This document shows positions 1 through 12,555 of a DNA stretch of 64,000 nt, in pieces (position 1 is the first letter of the stretch; every line of letters begins with the position of its first letter). Under the pieces are notes generated by a model. The model was not told where the DNA came from. It searched no databases and saw only the letters and a program-made list of their open reading frames with translations. The stretch covers positions 17,976,162-18,040,161 of the forward strand of contig VDFB02000001.1 of assembly GCA_007258455.2 (NCBI GenBank), written 5' to 3'. The DNA is from Sequoia sempervirens (Eukaryota > Streptophyta > Pinopsida > Cupressales > Cupressaceae). The position numbers were made by a program, and so were the translations under genes.

Positions 1-1114
1 TCTTCCAAACCTTTCTTTTGTCAGATCTAGAGCCATGCTCAACAAATTTTCTGCATACGCTTTCAAAATGTTCTCCTCTACTCCATATCCCATAGGCATA
101 ATCCATATTGTCTTGGGGTCAATAGCTTCCATATGGCATTGATCAATATCTACCATGAAACAAATTGTATCTTTGTACTTCTCTACAATTGAGGTTGGTA
201 TTCTTTCTCTCACATGCATCATATTCTAAATTTTTTTTAAGTACCCCCAGAGGGTAGTATTTCGGGTCAGATGATCATCGCTTCCAAATAATATATCTCT
301 TATTTGCACAACTATAGGCTGATTACTTTGCCAATGAACTTTCCCAACACCCAGAACCTCATTCATGAAATAGAAGAATAAACATATCAAAAAATTACCA
401 TATTTAAAAGAGTTCTTTTTTTCCTTCTTAATCTTACCTAGATTCTCCATCAGTTGAGTTCTATGTAGCTCACACATATTGTAATCGACATTTACTTTTA
501 CGATAGGATGCATAAATGGTCATACCAGATACTAAATTATACCAGTGGGAGTGGTAGATCTTGTAGCCAATGACCATTGATGCAAATTTCACACCTACTT
601 CAATAATATCTTTGATTCTCATTTCCCTTCTATCCCATTGTGCACTTGTTGCATCAGTAACTATCTCATTCTTTACAGATTTCAAGATTGGTAGACCACC
701 GGAAGAATTTAGACCTGTGATAGAACTTATAGGCTCTTTCATAATCTTGAAAGGTATATTCAACCACATGAACTTAACATGAACTTTGCTCAAAATATAT
801 CACACCCATTCACTTTCTTCAAATATGGGAAATTTCACAAACTATGTAAACTTCTTTACTTCTAGGGTTTTGTATTCTATCTTAATAGTGAAGTCCTCTC
901 CAATCATATGGTTTGAATACAAATTCATTATTTGAGAGCTTCCTAACTATTCAACATTGGCATGTATATAAGCCCAAATATCTTCAGTGTGCAAGACTCC
1001 ATATGGTACATAATAAAATGCACCTAGGGGCTCGGTCTCAGTAGACTTATAAGGATACCACTTGAACTTTGGGTAGGGTATATCCTTAACTTCAACTACC
1101 AATGGTGTGGCCAT
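1..1114 (-). pseudogene. ORF X, copy A (unclassified protein of the Gag-like/ORF X element)
   Basis: I do not recognise this protein. The reading starts at an ATG at 1114 (MATPLVVEVKDIPYPKF...) and runs about 370 residues to the window edge, with several stops and one frameshift between about 470 and 513. The conserved core is the stretch GLNSSGGLP, then WDRREM, KFASMVIGYKIY, and a C-terminal part with CELHRTQL and FLICLFFYFMNE. Equivalent residues occur in the same order in copies B and C (for example GYKIY/YKIYFKN, and FDLC followed by VMYFLN). Retention of the same ORF in three diverged copies suggests a function in the element's life cycle. It occupies the place of pol but shows none of pol's catalytic motifs. 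Confidence 0.6.
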
Positions 1115-1819
1115 TTTTACAAATTCACAAATTCACCGATTTTTTGATAAATACCTTTTTTTTCATATCAAAGTTTTGATCATTGAATCTTCTTCACACT
1201 TTAATCTCACCACAACTCACCAAAATTTTGTCGAGGGATCTCCAAACTTCTTTTCTTAGAAATGCAAAGTGAAAAATGAAGGAAAGAAATAACCTTTTTA
1301 TTGTTCACATAACTAACCCTTTTTTTCACAATAAATGATTTTACCCTAATTCATCCAGTTACCTTGTTTCCATGCACTGAGACAGATAATTCTTCTATAG
1401 ATCTCCAATACTGTATGATCCTATCTCCAATTGGTTGAAAAAATTTTGAACAACATCTATGCACTCACTAGACTTATCCACATTCTGGTGCCAGTTACCA
1501 ATAGGGGGTTAAGATATTTTCTTGATAGCTCCCCTTAGGCCAAAGGCCTAAAACTAATTCCCAGAGGAATTACTAGAAGTAGATTTCAGTGTAGGCACAT
1601 TTCCTTCAATAGAGGGATCCTTCTTCACCCATTTCTTCTTCATTTTCCTCTTGATTACATTTTTAGTGACTTTTCCTTTTCCCTTAACATCCTACTGCAT
1701 GTTTTTTTTAATTGGACCTCTTCTTCTCTAATAGAATTTAGTAGTAATTTTTTTTGTAGTTGTAACACACAACATTTCTCTTTCCAGACCTACTATTCCA
1801 CTATTTTTTTCTTGATCTG

Positions 1820-2460
1820 AATTGGTTAGCAATATTCCCAAATCTATTGCATGCATAGCATCTGACATCTCTATGAAAGTTTTTCATCATAGTTCTACAT
1901 TCACTTTAATTATGACCAAAATTATTACAATTAAAGCACTGACCTGAGAATGATGGTCCTCTTGGATTCATCTACTTGTACATTAAGAAGCCATATGACC
2001 AAAATTATTGCAAGAAAAATAGTAACCTTTGAATCTTTGAGCATTTGGTTGTCTTACTAGATTGCTTCTAGCCCCACTCATCTAATTTCCTTTCCTGAAT
2101 CTCCCTTTTCCGGAATTCCTTTGTCTAGATATGAAACTTTCTCCTTCTTCATAGCCAAGACCTCGCTTGTCACCATCATTCCTTTGACCTTTAATCATTT
2201 CATCAAGCTTGTTTGAGCTTGCTTTGAATTCCTCCTTGTACTCATTTGTAGCTTCATGATGGATTCCATCTCATGCTTCAGGGCAACATTTTCTTTGGAA
2301 AAATTTTCACATTCTTTTGTTTTCTCCTTCAAGGAATGACTTAGTTGCTCATCTTCCATGCTTCTATTATTTTGCTTAAGATAATCACACAATTCCTTTC
2401 TTTTCTCCCTTGATTAATTGATTTTTTATTTCAAGGACTAAATGAATTTCTCTACATTCT
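1820..2460 (-). pseudogene. Coiled-coil plus CCHC zinc-knuckle Gag-like ORF, copy A
   Basis: The upstream part (about 2460-2195) encodes a charged, heptad-like segment with KEKTKECENFSKENVALK, fitting a coiled coil. Three zinc-knuckle remnants follow between 2030 and 1820: SCNNFGHMAS, CFNCNNFGHN and CYACNRFGN. Some Cys or His positions and frames are lost. CCHC knuckles bind nucleic acid in retroelement nucleocapsids, so a Gag-like RNA-binding role is inferred. The order coiled coil then knuckles matches copies B and C. A canonical capsid domain is not recognisable. Confidence 0.6.
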
Positions 2461-2601
2461 CAATATTTTCCTACAGTTCCTGGTTCTTATATTTTGACTG
2501 GTCAAGACATCCAAGGCCACCAAAAGTTGTTCTTAAAGACAACTTGCATCCATTGAAAACACTTTACAATATCTCCCCAAGATATTAGACTTCTTTTGAG
2601 G

Positions 2602-2620
2602 AACTAGCTCTTATACCAAT
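2602..2620 (-). promoter_or_regulatory. Primer binding site, copy A
   Basis: Directly after the LTR end, the minus strand reads ATTGGTATAAGAGC. This resembles the TGGTATCAGAGC primer site for initiator-Met tRNA that is common in plant copia-like elements. It fixes both the LTR boundary and the minus-strand orientation. Confidence 0.75.
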
Positions 2621-3677
2621 TGTTGGAAATGAGCAACATTGAGAGGGGGGATGAATCAATGTTGTGCAAAAATTAGATTTATTCTAATCTTTAAGCCACT
2701 TAAAACATTATACCAAAACAAATATGTAGAAACATAAAGCAAACAACCAAAACACCATAACACAAGGATTTTTTACGTGGAAACCCTGTCAGGGGAAAAA
2801 CCACGGTGGATGGACAATCCATAATATGATTTGAGTATGCTAAAAGAGAAGTTTACAATAAGAGAATGCACTTGCATTCAGACTCAGTGCCTAGAGCTCA
2901 TTGCTAAAAATAGAAAGGAACATTTTCTTACAAATATTTGGATTACATTCAAGAGAATGAATTGAGAGAATATTATCTACAATTGTGGTTAGGCTCAGTA
3001 GTTGATCTTCTATCCTTCTAACTGATTTTGCACGTCTACTATGCTCTGCTCTAATTCACACCACAAAATCTTTAATGCACAAGTGAAACTATGCATAAAT
3101 CTCTTAATCACCCTTTTGATATTCACAACTTGCATTGAGACACCTTCTACATACACAAAATGATATAATTGAACATTTATATATATCCACAACTAAGAAT
3201 TTAATCGCAACCTGTCGACTTCAATAAAACTTAAGAATATTTACAACTGTCACCTCAAATCATGAATAATATTTAGTGTGCACTCACAATGGTCATTAAT
3301 AACTTAGGTCAGACCCAAATCAATATGATAAAACACAAAAAAAATTGAGTAAACACTCCTCAAATATCCGTGATAGTTAAAATCATTTGGGTCGGCCACA
3401 AAATACTTATGAATAGAAAGATATTCAAACAGACCTCCAAACTTGCATACAACTTGATATGAGGAATTGAGAATTTTGGAAAACACAAGAAATACATTGA
3501 TTAACCTCCCATAAGATCCACAACTCAAAATAACAAAAAAAAATCTGCATGAGAATCGAAGAACACAAAACTGTCGGATGCTCTGTTCTTCCTGACTATC
3601 CTCAATCTATGTATCAGTGGAAGTAAATGATGACGTGTGGATTCAATCACTAACTAGGTTTGGCATCAATGACAACA
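2621..3677 (-). repeat. 5' LTR of copy A
   Basis: The plus-strand copy begins TGTTGGAAATGAG next to the primer site and ends ...ATGACAACA, so it has TG...CA termini. Its length, about 1057 bp, matches the LTRs of B (1083 and 1081 bp) and C (1055 bp). It shares with them the block around 2775-2810 ending in AGGGGAAAAACCACGG. A 31-bp sliver (3678-3708) separates it from the next LTR. Confidence 0.7.
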
Positions 3678-5114
3678 CCAAAGTATATTTGTAGTGTCTC
3701 TTTCAAACAGATAATTGACTGATTATGCTATGCAACAATGTGGGAATGCAAAATTTGAATTTAAGCAATGCATGAAATGAGATAATTTAAGCTAGATTTA
3801 GTGAAATACATGTTACAGAAACTCATCCAACTAATATAGATATGTAATGACAATAATCATAAGCTTAAAAATAGGGTTTTAAGCTCTATAAAAGGTAGTT
3901 TTAGGGGTGAAAAGGGATTGATTTTCCTAAGGTGGAGAATGAGTCCCAGTAGGGATTTTTTTTATAATTCTCAATTTTTTTTGGTTTGTTTTTATGTTTT
4001 TTATGTTGTATGATGTAGATCTATGATGCAAATTCTAAATTTCAGAAATTTGTAATGATTTAAGATGCAAAAAAGTAACCTATATGCACTTTTACTAATG
4101 CAAAATTTCAAACCCTAGAATGCAAATTAACTAATATAAAATGTAACATAGGATAATTCTAGGATGATGATGGGAAAGAAGATATTTAAAAAGTAGGTTC
4201 ACCAAAATGTAAATAAGAATTTTGGCTCTCAATGGCTTTCTTGCACTTCTAGGGTTTTTCACCTAAAAGGGAAAACATGGGCCAAAATACAATGTTTATA
4301 GTCTAAGATTGATGTAAAATGGATGCAATATGCATAGATGAAATGATATAAATGAAAAATATTGATAAAATAGATCACTAATTGAATGAAAACTAAGAAA
4401 TGCAAAGTATTTGAAAACACAGTGTTGTATGCAAAAGACTTAGAAAGATGAGGAGAAATGCAAGTAAAATAAAAAAAAGATGTAAGACTGAATGTATACA
4501 CCTCTAAACTTTTTGAGGACTATAAATCACCTTGAAAATCTAAAAATGTTGATTTTTAGGCCTAGTGGGACTCATTTTCCATTTTGGGTGAATCAGTCCT
4601 AGTTTTGGAAAAATTGCATTGAGACCCGTTTTAGCCAAATGGGCATCCAAATCTACAAAAATCTTCATAAAATAGGCACATTGTGACTCATTCACCACTC
4701 TGGGTGAATTAGTCCACTTTGGCTTTTCTGGAAACTCAAAAATGGAATATGGACCTCTCAGTCTACTCAATCTGCACCTCTAGGTAACCAGATCTGAAGC
4801 CCTAATTTTTAGCATTGTTGGTGACTTTTTGTGTTGATTTTGTCCTTGAAAAAGTGGAGATGAATTCAACAAGTTTTCAACCTAATCTTCAATCATTTCC
4901 AAGCCTTCTAAGCACCTAAATCTACACACACAAAGGATGAGGGAGAAAATGTTGATTGTTAGGCATTAGGGGTTTGCCTTGGTCAAACCCCATTTAGGTA
5001 ATTAAACCAAGATAAAAAAATAAGATAATAAAGCATGAAATATAAAACAAATCAATTAGAAACTTTCCATGATGAAGGATCTACAATTGTTATAACAATG
5101 AAAAAGGAATCTTG

Positions 5115-5397
5115 TGTTATTGTAATTAATATTTAATTACAATTGCATAACTTTACTTAGGTAATATTTTAATTCCTAAGTTAATTATTCTCATCCTTAT
5201 CTTGTTGATCTATCTTGTTGCTCAAGATAAGATTAGGGTTGTGCATGCATTGCCTTTATAAGGAAAATCATCTCATGTAATTATGAATTCCTGAATAATA
5301 TTTTTTTGTACATCTTCATGCAAAGCTCTTTCTTTTTTCTGATTTTCTCTTTTGTGGAATGGTTTTTGGTTTGCATGTCTAATCTTGGATTCTAACA
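5115..5397 (+). repeat. 5' LTR of the 2.4-kb element
   Basis: 283 bp with TG...CA termini. A TATA-like CCTTTATAAGG near 5252 and an AATAAT-type signal near 5293 suggest the promoter and RNA-processing part of the LTR. Confidence 0.88.
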
Positions 5398-7232
5398 TAG
5401 TATCAGAGCCTCTTCAGGGTTCCTCAATGGTTTCATTCCTTGAGCATATTCATGAAGTGTCTTGGATTAGATTGGGGTTTTCCATTGGATTTAGAGCACT
5501 GGAAAAAGTCAAGATTGACTTTTATTTCATTGATTTTGGTCATCGTTGAAGAAATCTGTGAGGGTTTCAAGCTCAATGATTTTTCTGAGAGATCTAGGGG
5601 TCACCTAATTTTCTAGGCATTTTGGGCCAAAACAGACCTCACCGTTGGATTTGCAGCACCCAAAAACTGCTATTTGCATATAAAATTTGTCCATTTTGGA
5701 CACTATCGATTGGGGAGGCAAAATAAATTTTCCCAAGGGTCATATGGCCCCAAGGCATGATTTATGAGGTAATTTTTTTGAAAAGAAATATAAAAAAATC
5801 AAAAATCTTTATAAAAATCTGTGCAGCCCGTTTATATGGATCTCACCACCAATTTAGGTGGTAGCCACTAGTCCATAGCTAGGCACCCACCAATCCTCTA
5901 CCGCCGCCACTCCCACCATCAGCTCGTGAGGGCTATTCCCTATAGCGGAGGTCACATTCATGACCTGGCTCTTGAGTTCAGCCCTTGTGGGCATATTTTC
6001 TTTGGCAATCAATTCTATTGCCAACCAAGAGCCATGTTTTTGCACCCACCAACAGACTTTTATGCCCCTATAGCAGTCGGTCTTATGGAGGACCGAGGGC
6101 CAAACCAGAAGTGTTGATTTTTTGCCCCTATTTAGTGCTAGAAGTGCCCTTCTACAGGGATTTTTTCCTTTTTGGCATAACTTGGGCAAACAGAGGCCTT
6201 TTTTCGCAAACAAGATATTGTTGAAAAGTTGGTTTGACAAAATTCACAATAGTGTAGGTTTTATTTTTGGTTTTTCTTTTTGATATCTTTTTCAGCCTCA
6301 TAAGTCAGATGTTGTTTTCACTCCAAGAGACATATCTTTTGACTCACTTATCCTTTTTTCACCATTCTCAAGGCATTGGAAAGCTGGTTTAGTCCTCTAC
6401 ATATATTTGAGGGCTATTTTTATTTTCTATTTATGAATGTTTAACATTCTCTCCTTCTACAATCATTGGGTTATTGTAATAAATGAACTGAGAGAAAGTT
6501 CCATTAGGGGTTTTTTTTGCATAATAATCTGATAGAGTGTGCATGCACTTTGATCTCCATATTGTTATTGATGATAGCTTGCATGGGTTATATCTGGTTT
6601 CTTAGTTTCTTTTGTCCACATCTTATCTCTAGCTTGATACATATCAAATTCACATTAGTTCACACTTCAAATTGGGAGTTTATGGATATTGATCCACATT
6701 GGTTCAGATCCATCTCATTTTGAGGGCCATGTTTTTATGGTTAATGTTCCAGAGTCTTTATGGCACTTGATTCCATTGAAGAGTTTTAGTCTCAATTTGG
6801 AATTGGCATTGAGATACATGGTTTCTAGATTCTTTCATCACTTCATCTACAGTTGCTTCACAGATTCCAGGGTTGTTCCAATTTGTGAGTTTTCTAGTGT
6901 TTCATGGCATCTGGTTTGTTGTCACATTATTATGATTCCACCTGAGTCCTTCAGTGACTCTCATTTGGTTTCTTGTATAAATAATTATGTTTCCTTTCTT
7001 CTTATATTTTAGTTCTAGTGTTACTCCATAGTGTTCTTCCAGTGCTTCTTTGCATCAGTCATCTCATTTTTGGGGGGTTTGTCCCACTGGGTTTTCCTTC
7101 TCTACCTCATTATTGCATTTGTACATGGGTACCTGATTAGGCCTTGTTTCCAGGACCCATTCATGCTTTCTTGCATTCATCTTAGTTTTAGGTGCATGAT
7201 TTTTTAGTCTCCCTAGGTTGCACTTATGGGGG

Positions 7233-7514
7233 TGTTAGTGTAATTAATATTTAATTACATTTGCATAACTTTACTTAGGTAATATTTTAATTCCTAGGTT
7301 AATTATTCTCATCCTTATCATGTTGAGCTATCTTGTTGCTCATGATAAGATTAGGGTTATGCATGCATTTCTTTTATAAAGAAAATCATCTCATGTAATT
7401 ATGAATTCCTGAATAATAATTTTTTGCACATCTTCATGCAAAGCTCTTACTTTTTTTTATTTTCTCTTCTGTGGAAGGTTTTTTGATTTGCATGTCTGAT
7501 CTTGGATTCTAACA
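7233..7514 (+). repeat. 3' LTR of the 2.4-kb element
   Basis: 282 bp, colinear with 5115-5397, including the TTTATAA promoter-like block and the terminal TTCTAACA. It is followed by the target duplication TCTTG. Confidence 0.88.
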
Positions 7515-8340
7515 TCTTGCTCTTGAATGCCTTGATTATTTTCTTGAATATGCTTCCTTGTCAAGACTCAAAATGATAAACCCTAGCTTGCTTGACTTGA
7601 GATGAATAATGAATGATGAATGAATAACAAATGAAAAAATAATGAATTAATAACAAATTGGGATATAAAGGTCTCCTTTTATAGAGGAGAGTTAAGAATA
7701 AGGATCAAGATCAAGGGCCAAGATTAAATTAGAAAATAATTTATTCAAGGGTAAAGATTCATTAAGAGAATACATGGATAGATAAAGACTTGTGGTGGAA
7801 GATAAGATTGGCACAAAAAAGAGATGATAGGAGAAATTAAATAATAAAGATTATTTAATTTAGGTGCCAACTTAGGAGAAATAAATAAAATATAATTTTA
7901 TTTATTTCAAAATAAAGGTGAGAATAGATAATGAGGTAATTAAATAATTAAAAATAATTATTTAATTAGGGCGATAAAGATTGGGTAAATAATTAAATAA
8001 ATATAACATTTATTTAATTATAGATAGAAAAGGTTAATGAATAATTACATAATTAAAATAATTATTTAATTATAGAAGATGAGGGAAAAGCCAAATTTTG
8101 AATTAAAAGTAATATTAGACTTAAATTCTTAATAAAAGTGAAGAAAACTGTGAAAGTCATTTATAATTCTTTAAAACACCTTTACAAGACATGCATTTTA
8201 TTCAATTTGAAAAGGTCCAAGACCTAATGTGGATGTGTAAAACACCTCAAAAAACTAAATCATGTCCTCATTAAGTCCAATTTTACATTAATTATTCCCA
8301 AATCAAGCAAGCAAAAAGTGATACTTTTTTTGTGTCCACA

Positions 8341-9860
8341 ATTAGCTCCCACTTTAGTGAGAGGATGATTTTACTTCAAACTAACACTAAGGTAGACATT
8401 CGAGATGGGTCCAATCATACCAATGCAGATGACAAAGGATAACAAATTCCAAGCCATCAGTGAAGCCCCCAAGATCCAAGATCCTAAGTCAAACCAACAT
8501 GAGTGCAAATGGACACACACAAGGGTGAATGATTTGTAGCAAATCAAGATACACAATCATGCAATGACAAGAACTAAAGGAAAGAAAAATGAGGTGGAGC
8601 AAAGGTGTGCTCACTTTGGGGCCACAAAACCTTTGGTTATCTGTGGGGTGAGTCATCCCAATAAAGTGGTTTAGTGAGAAACTCATGCCAATGTGTTGGC
8701 TTCCCACCATATAATGAGTAAGTCATGCTAGTGTGTTGACTTCCCATTATTCAAACCATATAAAATTTATCCTCCTAATAATTTTGAGAAGGTAGCACAA
8801 TGAAAATTCTTTTGTAAATTTTTTTGAATGACATGTAAATTTTTTATTTAAAATGGATTTTTCTTTGTTCAATTAAAGGTCTTCTTCTTAGGGTGCATTG
8901 TGCCTAATGTCTCCAAGAGAGGGCAAGCTAGGGTGTCAAATCGTTGCCCATGGGATGCCTCATTCACATTAGGCATGCTAGAAGATCATACACTCTTAGA
9001 AAAAATAAAACCCAATGACACCACTAGGAAGAGGACATGTCATAGGAAAAAATAAAAATCACACCATGATTTTTTTTCCAAAAGATGTCATCTATGTATC
9101 CCCCCACTTTAAAGTGGTTGCTACACCATCACTATGATTAATTGCTTTAAATTAGTGAATGATAAATGGTAACATGAAAGAAGACATGAGATCCAAATTT
9201 GAAATCCCTATGCCAAGTAATATGTTTCTACATTGAGCTACATCATGAATAAGCATGTCACATGTGATTCAATATTAAGGCATGTCATCTACATCCCAAG
9301 ATTTCCCTTATATATTCATGAAAGGTTAATGACTAGCTAAAAGAGATGATGACAAGTGGCATACAAGGATAATCCTACTTAACCCCTTGCACCCAGTTAG
9401 TGCAGGGAAAGGGTGAGCCCTAATGGATGATGATATGCTGCCCCTTGCAATGGATAAAAACATGCAGTAGTGAGTATGTTATGATCCTACAACTATTGCA
9501 TGACAAGGAGCAGAAACTAATGTTATTTTTCTTGATAAGTAAACAAAGTTTCTTCTTGATACATGTTTAATGAGATATCTATTAGTTTGGGATAGACCAA
9601 AGTTATAGTTTTCATGGAAGAGTCTTGTGTGATAGTATTGATGTTGAGTGAAGGTTTGTTGGATGGGTTGATTTCTATGAAAGGAAAATCAACAAGACCA
9701 TGATTTGGTTCTTTTTTTGTGTATTCTATATGGGTATGAAGAATTTGTTCTATAGTATCATGTTGTTCCTTAGGTTACTTCTTAAGTCTTTCAAGTTTGA
9801 GGTTGGCCTTGATTGTATACACTTTGTCAAATATGTGAGCAATGTCAATGTAACATGGTT
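8341..9860 (-). other. 3' untranslated region of element 1
   Basis: No convincing reading frame on either strand. The first 30 bases (CCCACTTTAGTGAGAGGATGA and onward) and several later blocks match 29948-31070, the same position of the pol-less element at 28328-34920. This is therefore a shared 3' region of the family, ending at the purine tract before the 3' LTR. Confidence 0.6.
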
Positions 9861-9864
9861 GGTA

Positions 9865-11139
9865 TCAAACATTATTCTTAGGTGGGTAAAGGATGAGTTT
9901 AGGTTGGTTTTGTGTTTGTTTTTTGTGTGATGGTGGGTGAAGAATTAGAGGATTCTTTGGATGTCCCATGGGGTATGTATGTGGCTCATTGATCAAAGGG
10001 AATCTAATGGGTACTTGTGTATTCATAACCTCGATGGTCTTGGTTTGATGTACCCCTAAGGAAGACATATCATTTTCTTGCACCATAATAGTCTCCCTAA
10101 GAGGAGAGTTGTTAGGAGAATGACAATCCAAATGTTCTTGACATTCAAGGATTAGTTCTTCTGAAATTTTCTCATCATAAGTAAGGGAGGTATTAATGGT
10201 TGAATTTTCTTGTTCCATAATATTTTTGCATTACAGATTCTAATGATTCTCAGTGATTGGATCTTGTAACACTATAATATCATCTTCACTAATAGGAGAG
10301 ATATTAGGAGAGGGGAAATTTTGATTTTTTTCCATAATCTCATTGTCTTTTGCGATAACATCTACCCTAGTAGGAGAGCTTGTAGGAAAGTGACAATCAA
10401 GAGGTGCATCACATGTCATGGTTAGATGTTGTAAAGAAGCTTCATCACAAATAGGGCTGAGATCAAGGGAAGGACAACTATGATTTTCATGTGTGTCCAT
10501 AATTGGATCCTCTTGTTTAAATAGACCCATCTAAATGTTAGGAACATTAGGAAGGAGAGAAATAATGCTAGAACTCTCAATCATTGGATTCCTTGATTCT
10601 AACATATCCTCCTAACAAATGTGTTTGTCATGGTTGGTCTTGATTGTATTATTATTCACTAAAGTAGTGTCACAAATAGGGAAGGTGTTGGGGGATGAAG
10701 GGAGACAAGATAAAGTGGTGGCAATGCATTCATCTTGTATTGTTATATTATGCTCCCAAGTGGAATGAGGAGAAGGAAAAACAAGACCATGATTCTCAAT
10801 GATTGTATCTTCTTTTGCCAAGATACCTTTGTCACTTAAAGGAGAGGTATTGGGAGAATTACAATTATGATCATCATGGTTATCCATGTTTGTATTCTCT
10901 TCTAACACATCTTCCACTCAAATGGGAAAAATAGGAGGGAGTGTATTTTAAAGAAAAGAGTTTGTATTTTCACTCTCTTGTGCTAAGAGATTATCATAAA
11001 TAGGGAATGCATTGAATGAATGATTAACATACTTATGAACTAACTTTTTCGATGCAAACTTGGAAAGTATAGATACTAACATTTTTAAATAACAATCTAT
11101 GAAAACACAATTTAATGTAAATCCTAAAATGAGATGCAA
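9865..11139 (-). pseudogene. Repeat-rich Gag-like N-terminal region of element 1
   Basis: Minus-strand reading frames at 11139-10948, 10917-10612, 10530-10240 and 10218-9865 form one broken protein. Its body is a degenerate tandem array with a unit like NHDDH..SPNTSPLSD...EDTIIE, seen about seven times with 28-35-residue spacing. It ends in PKLILYPPKNNV, the same end motif as in 51300-51400 (plus strand) and near 43260 (minus strand). The plus-strand relative at 50440-51400 carries the same repeat type. The function is unknown; position between 5' LTR and protease in relatives marks it as the N-terminal part of Gag or a fused leader protein. Confidence 0.6.
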
Positions 11140-11147
11140 TTTTTAGA

Positions 11148-12555
11148 TGATAATTGACTAATTATGCTATGCAACAATGTAGGAATGTAAATTTTGAATT
11201 TAAGCAATACATGACATGAGCTAATTTAAGCTAGATTTAGCGAAATGCATGTTATAGAAACTCAACCAATCAACAATTTTTTTAGCTTTGTAAAAGGCAG
11301 TTTTAGTGGTGAAAAGGGACTGACTCGCCTAAGGTGGCAAATGAGTCCCAGTAGGAATTTTTTTTCAAATTTTAAAATATTTTTCATTGGTTTTTATGTT
11401 TTGTATGATTTATGATGTATACCTATGATGCAAATGCTGAATTTCAGAAATTTTAAATGATTTAAGATACAAAATTGCAACATATATGCACTTTTACTAA
11501 TGCAAAATTTGAAACCCTAGAATGCAACTTAACTAATGCAAAATGTAATGCAAGCTAATTCTAGGATGATGATGGACTCCAATTCAAAAAAAAAGGTATT
11601 TGAAAATTAGTTTCACCAAAATGTAAACAAATATTTTGGCTCTCAATGGTTTTCTTGCACTTCTAGGGTTTCTCACCTAAAAGGGGAAAGATGGCTGAAA
11701 TGCAATGTTAAAATTCAAAGATTGATGTAAAATGGATGCAATATGCCTAGATGAAATGATCTAAATGCAAATGATTGATAAAAAATCACTAATTGAATGA
11801 AAACTAAGAAATGCAAAGTATTTGAAAACACAATGTTGTATGCAAAAAACTTAGAAAAATGGGTAGAAATGCAAGTAAAATAAAATAAAAAGTTGTAAAA
11901 CTAAATGTGTGCACATGTAAACTTGTTGAGGTCTCCTTTTATAGATGAGAGTTACGAATAAGGATCATGATCAAGGGCCAAGATTAAATTAGAAAATAAT
12001 TTAATCAAGGGTGGAGGTTAATTGAGAGAAGACATGGATATATAAAGGCTTGTGGTGGAAGACAAGATTGGCATAGAAAAAGAGGTGATAGGAGAAATTA
12101 AATAATAAAGACTACTTAATTTAGGTGGCCAACATAGGAGAAATAAATAAAATATAATTTTATTTATTTCAAAAGAAAGGTGACAACAAATAATGAGATA
12201 ATTAAATAATTAAATAAATGTAACATTTATTTAATTATAGAAAAAAGGTTAATGAATAGTTAAATAATTAAAAAAATTGTTTAATTATAGAAGATGAGGG
12301 AAAAGCCAACTTTTGAATTAAAAATAATATTATACTTAAATGCTTAATAAAAGTCAAGAAAAGTGTGAAAGTCATTTATAATTCTTTACAACACCTTTAC
12401 AAGACATGCATTTTATTCAATCTGCAAGGGTCCAACACCTAATGTGGACGTATAAAACACCTCACAACACTAAATCAAGGCCTCATTAAGTCCAATTTGT
12501 CATTAATTATTCCCAAATCAGGCAATCCAAAAGGGATACCTTTTCCATGTCCACA
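11148..12555 (-). repeat. 5' LTR of element 1 (internally deleted)
   Basis: 1408 bp from TGATAATTGACTA to ...TGTCCACA. Relative to the left LTR it joins ...CTTGTTGAG directly to GTCTCCTTTTATAG, losing about 0.75 kb. One inverted-repeat motif copy lies at 11316-11350. Confidence 0.65.

Larger units (their letters stand above)
1..3677 (-). mobile_element. Non-autonomous LTR element, copy A (5' part, runs off left edge)
   Basis: Read on the minus strand, this is a 5' LTR (3677-2621), an initiator-Met-type primer site, a coiled-coil plus CCHC zinc-knuckle ORF, then ORF X continuing past the window edge. The same order recurs in copies B (18334-23981) and C (37675-42379). No protease, RT, RNase H or integrase is visible where pol should be. 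The LTR carries the blocks 'GTGGAAACCC' and 'AGGGGAAAAACCA', as in B and C. The 3' LTR lies outside the window, so the full length is unknown. Confidence 0.72.
5115..7514 (+). mobile_element. Complete 2.4-kb non-autonomous LTR element with perfect target duplication
   Basis: LTRs lie at 5115-5397 and 7233-7514 (283 and 282 bp), both starting TGTTA and ending TTCTAACA. The first is followed directly by TAGTATCAGAGCC, one base from the TGGTATCAGAGCC initiator-Met primer site. The second is preceded by ACTTATGGGGG, a candidate purine tract. The 5-bp target duplication TCTTG is identical at 5110-5114 and 7515-7519. The 1.8-kb interior has no recognisable gag or pol, only leader-like and 3'-like sequence, so it resembles a LARD or short TRIM-type derivative of a copia-like parent. 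The LTRs differ by roughly 7% by eye. Confidence 0.9.
3709..8340 (-). repeat. 3' LTR of element 1 (interrupted)
   Basis: About 2.2 kb once the 2.4-kb insertion (5115-7514 plus target duplication) is discounted. It ends at ...TGTCCACA and aligns with 11148-12555 at both ends. It contains three copies of the dispersed inverted-repeat motif (3914-3947, 4567-4600, 4684-4715). The section 4516-5114 plus 7520-7660 is absent from the partner LTR. Confidence 0.65.
3709..12555 (-). mobile_element. Pol-less gypsy-type LTR element 1 (with a nested LTR element)
   Basis: Sequence at 3709-4515 and 7660-8340 is repeated in the same orientation at 11148-12555, giving an LTR pair. Between them (8341-11147) the minus strand holds a repeat-rich Gag-like N-terminal region and a long 3' untranslated region. 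No protease, RT or integrase is present. The 3' junction has a purine tract (CTAAAGTGGGAGCTAAT on the minus strand) just before TGTGGACAC. Flanking 5-mers (CAAAC left, ATATG right) do not match, so no target duplication is supported. Confidence 0.65.

Noticed and set aside
4259..4501. Minus-strand 80-residue frame with hydrophobic content
   Set aside because: Falls in an LTR; the related LTR at 11148-12555 does not keep the frame intact.
5854..6240. Minus-strand frame of 128 residues inside the 2.4-kb LTR element, with overlapping plus-strand frames
   Set aside because: No domain or family resemblance, overlaps open frames on the other strand, and lies in a locally less AT-rich interior where chance frames are long.
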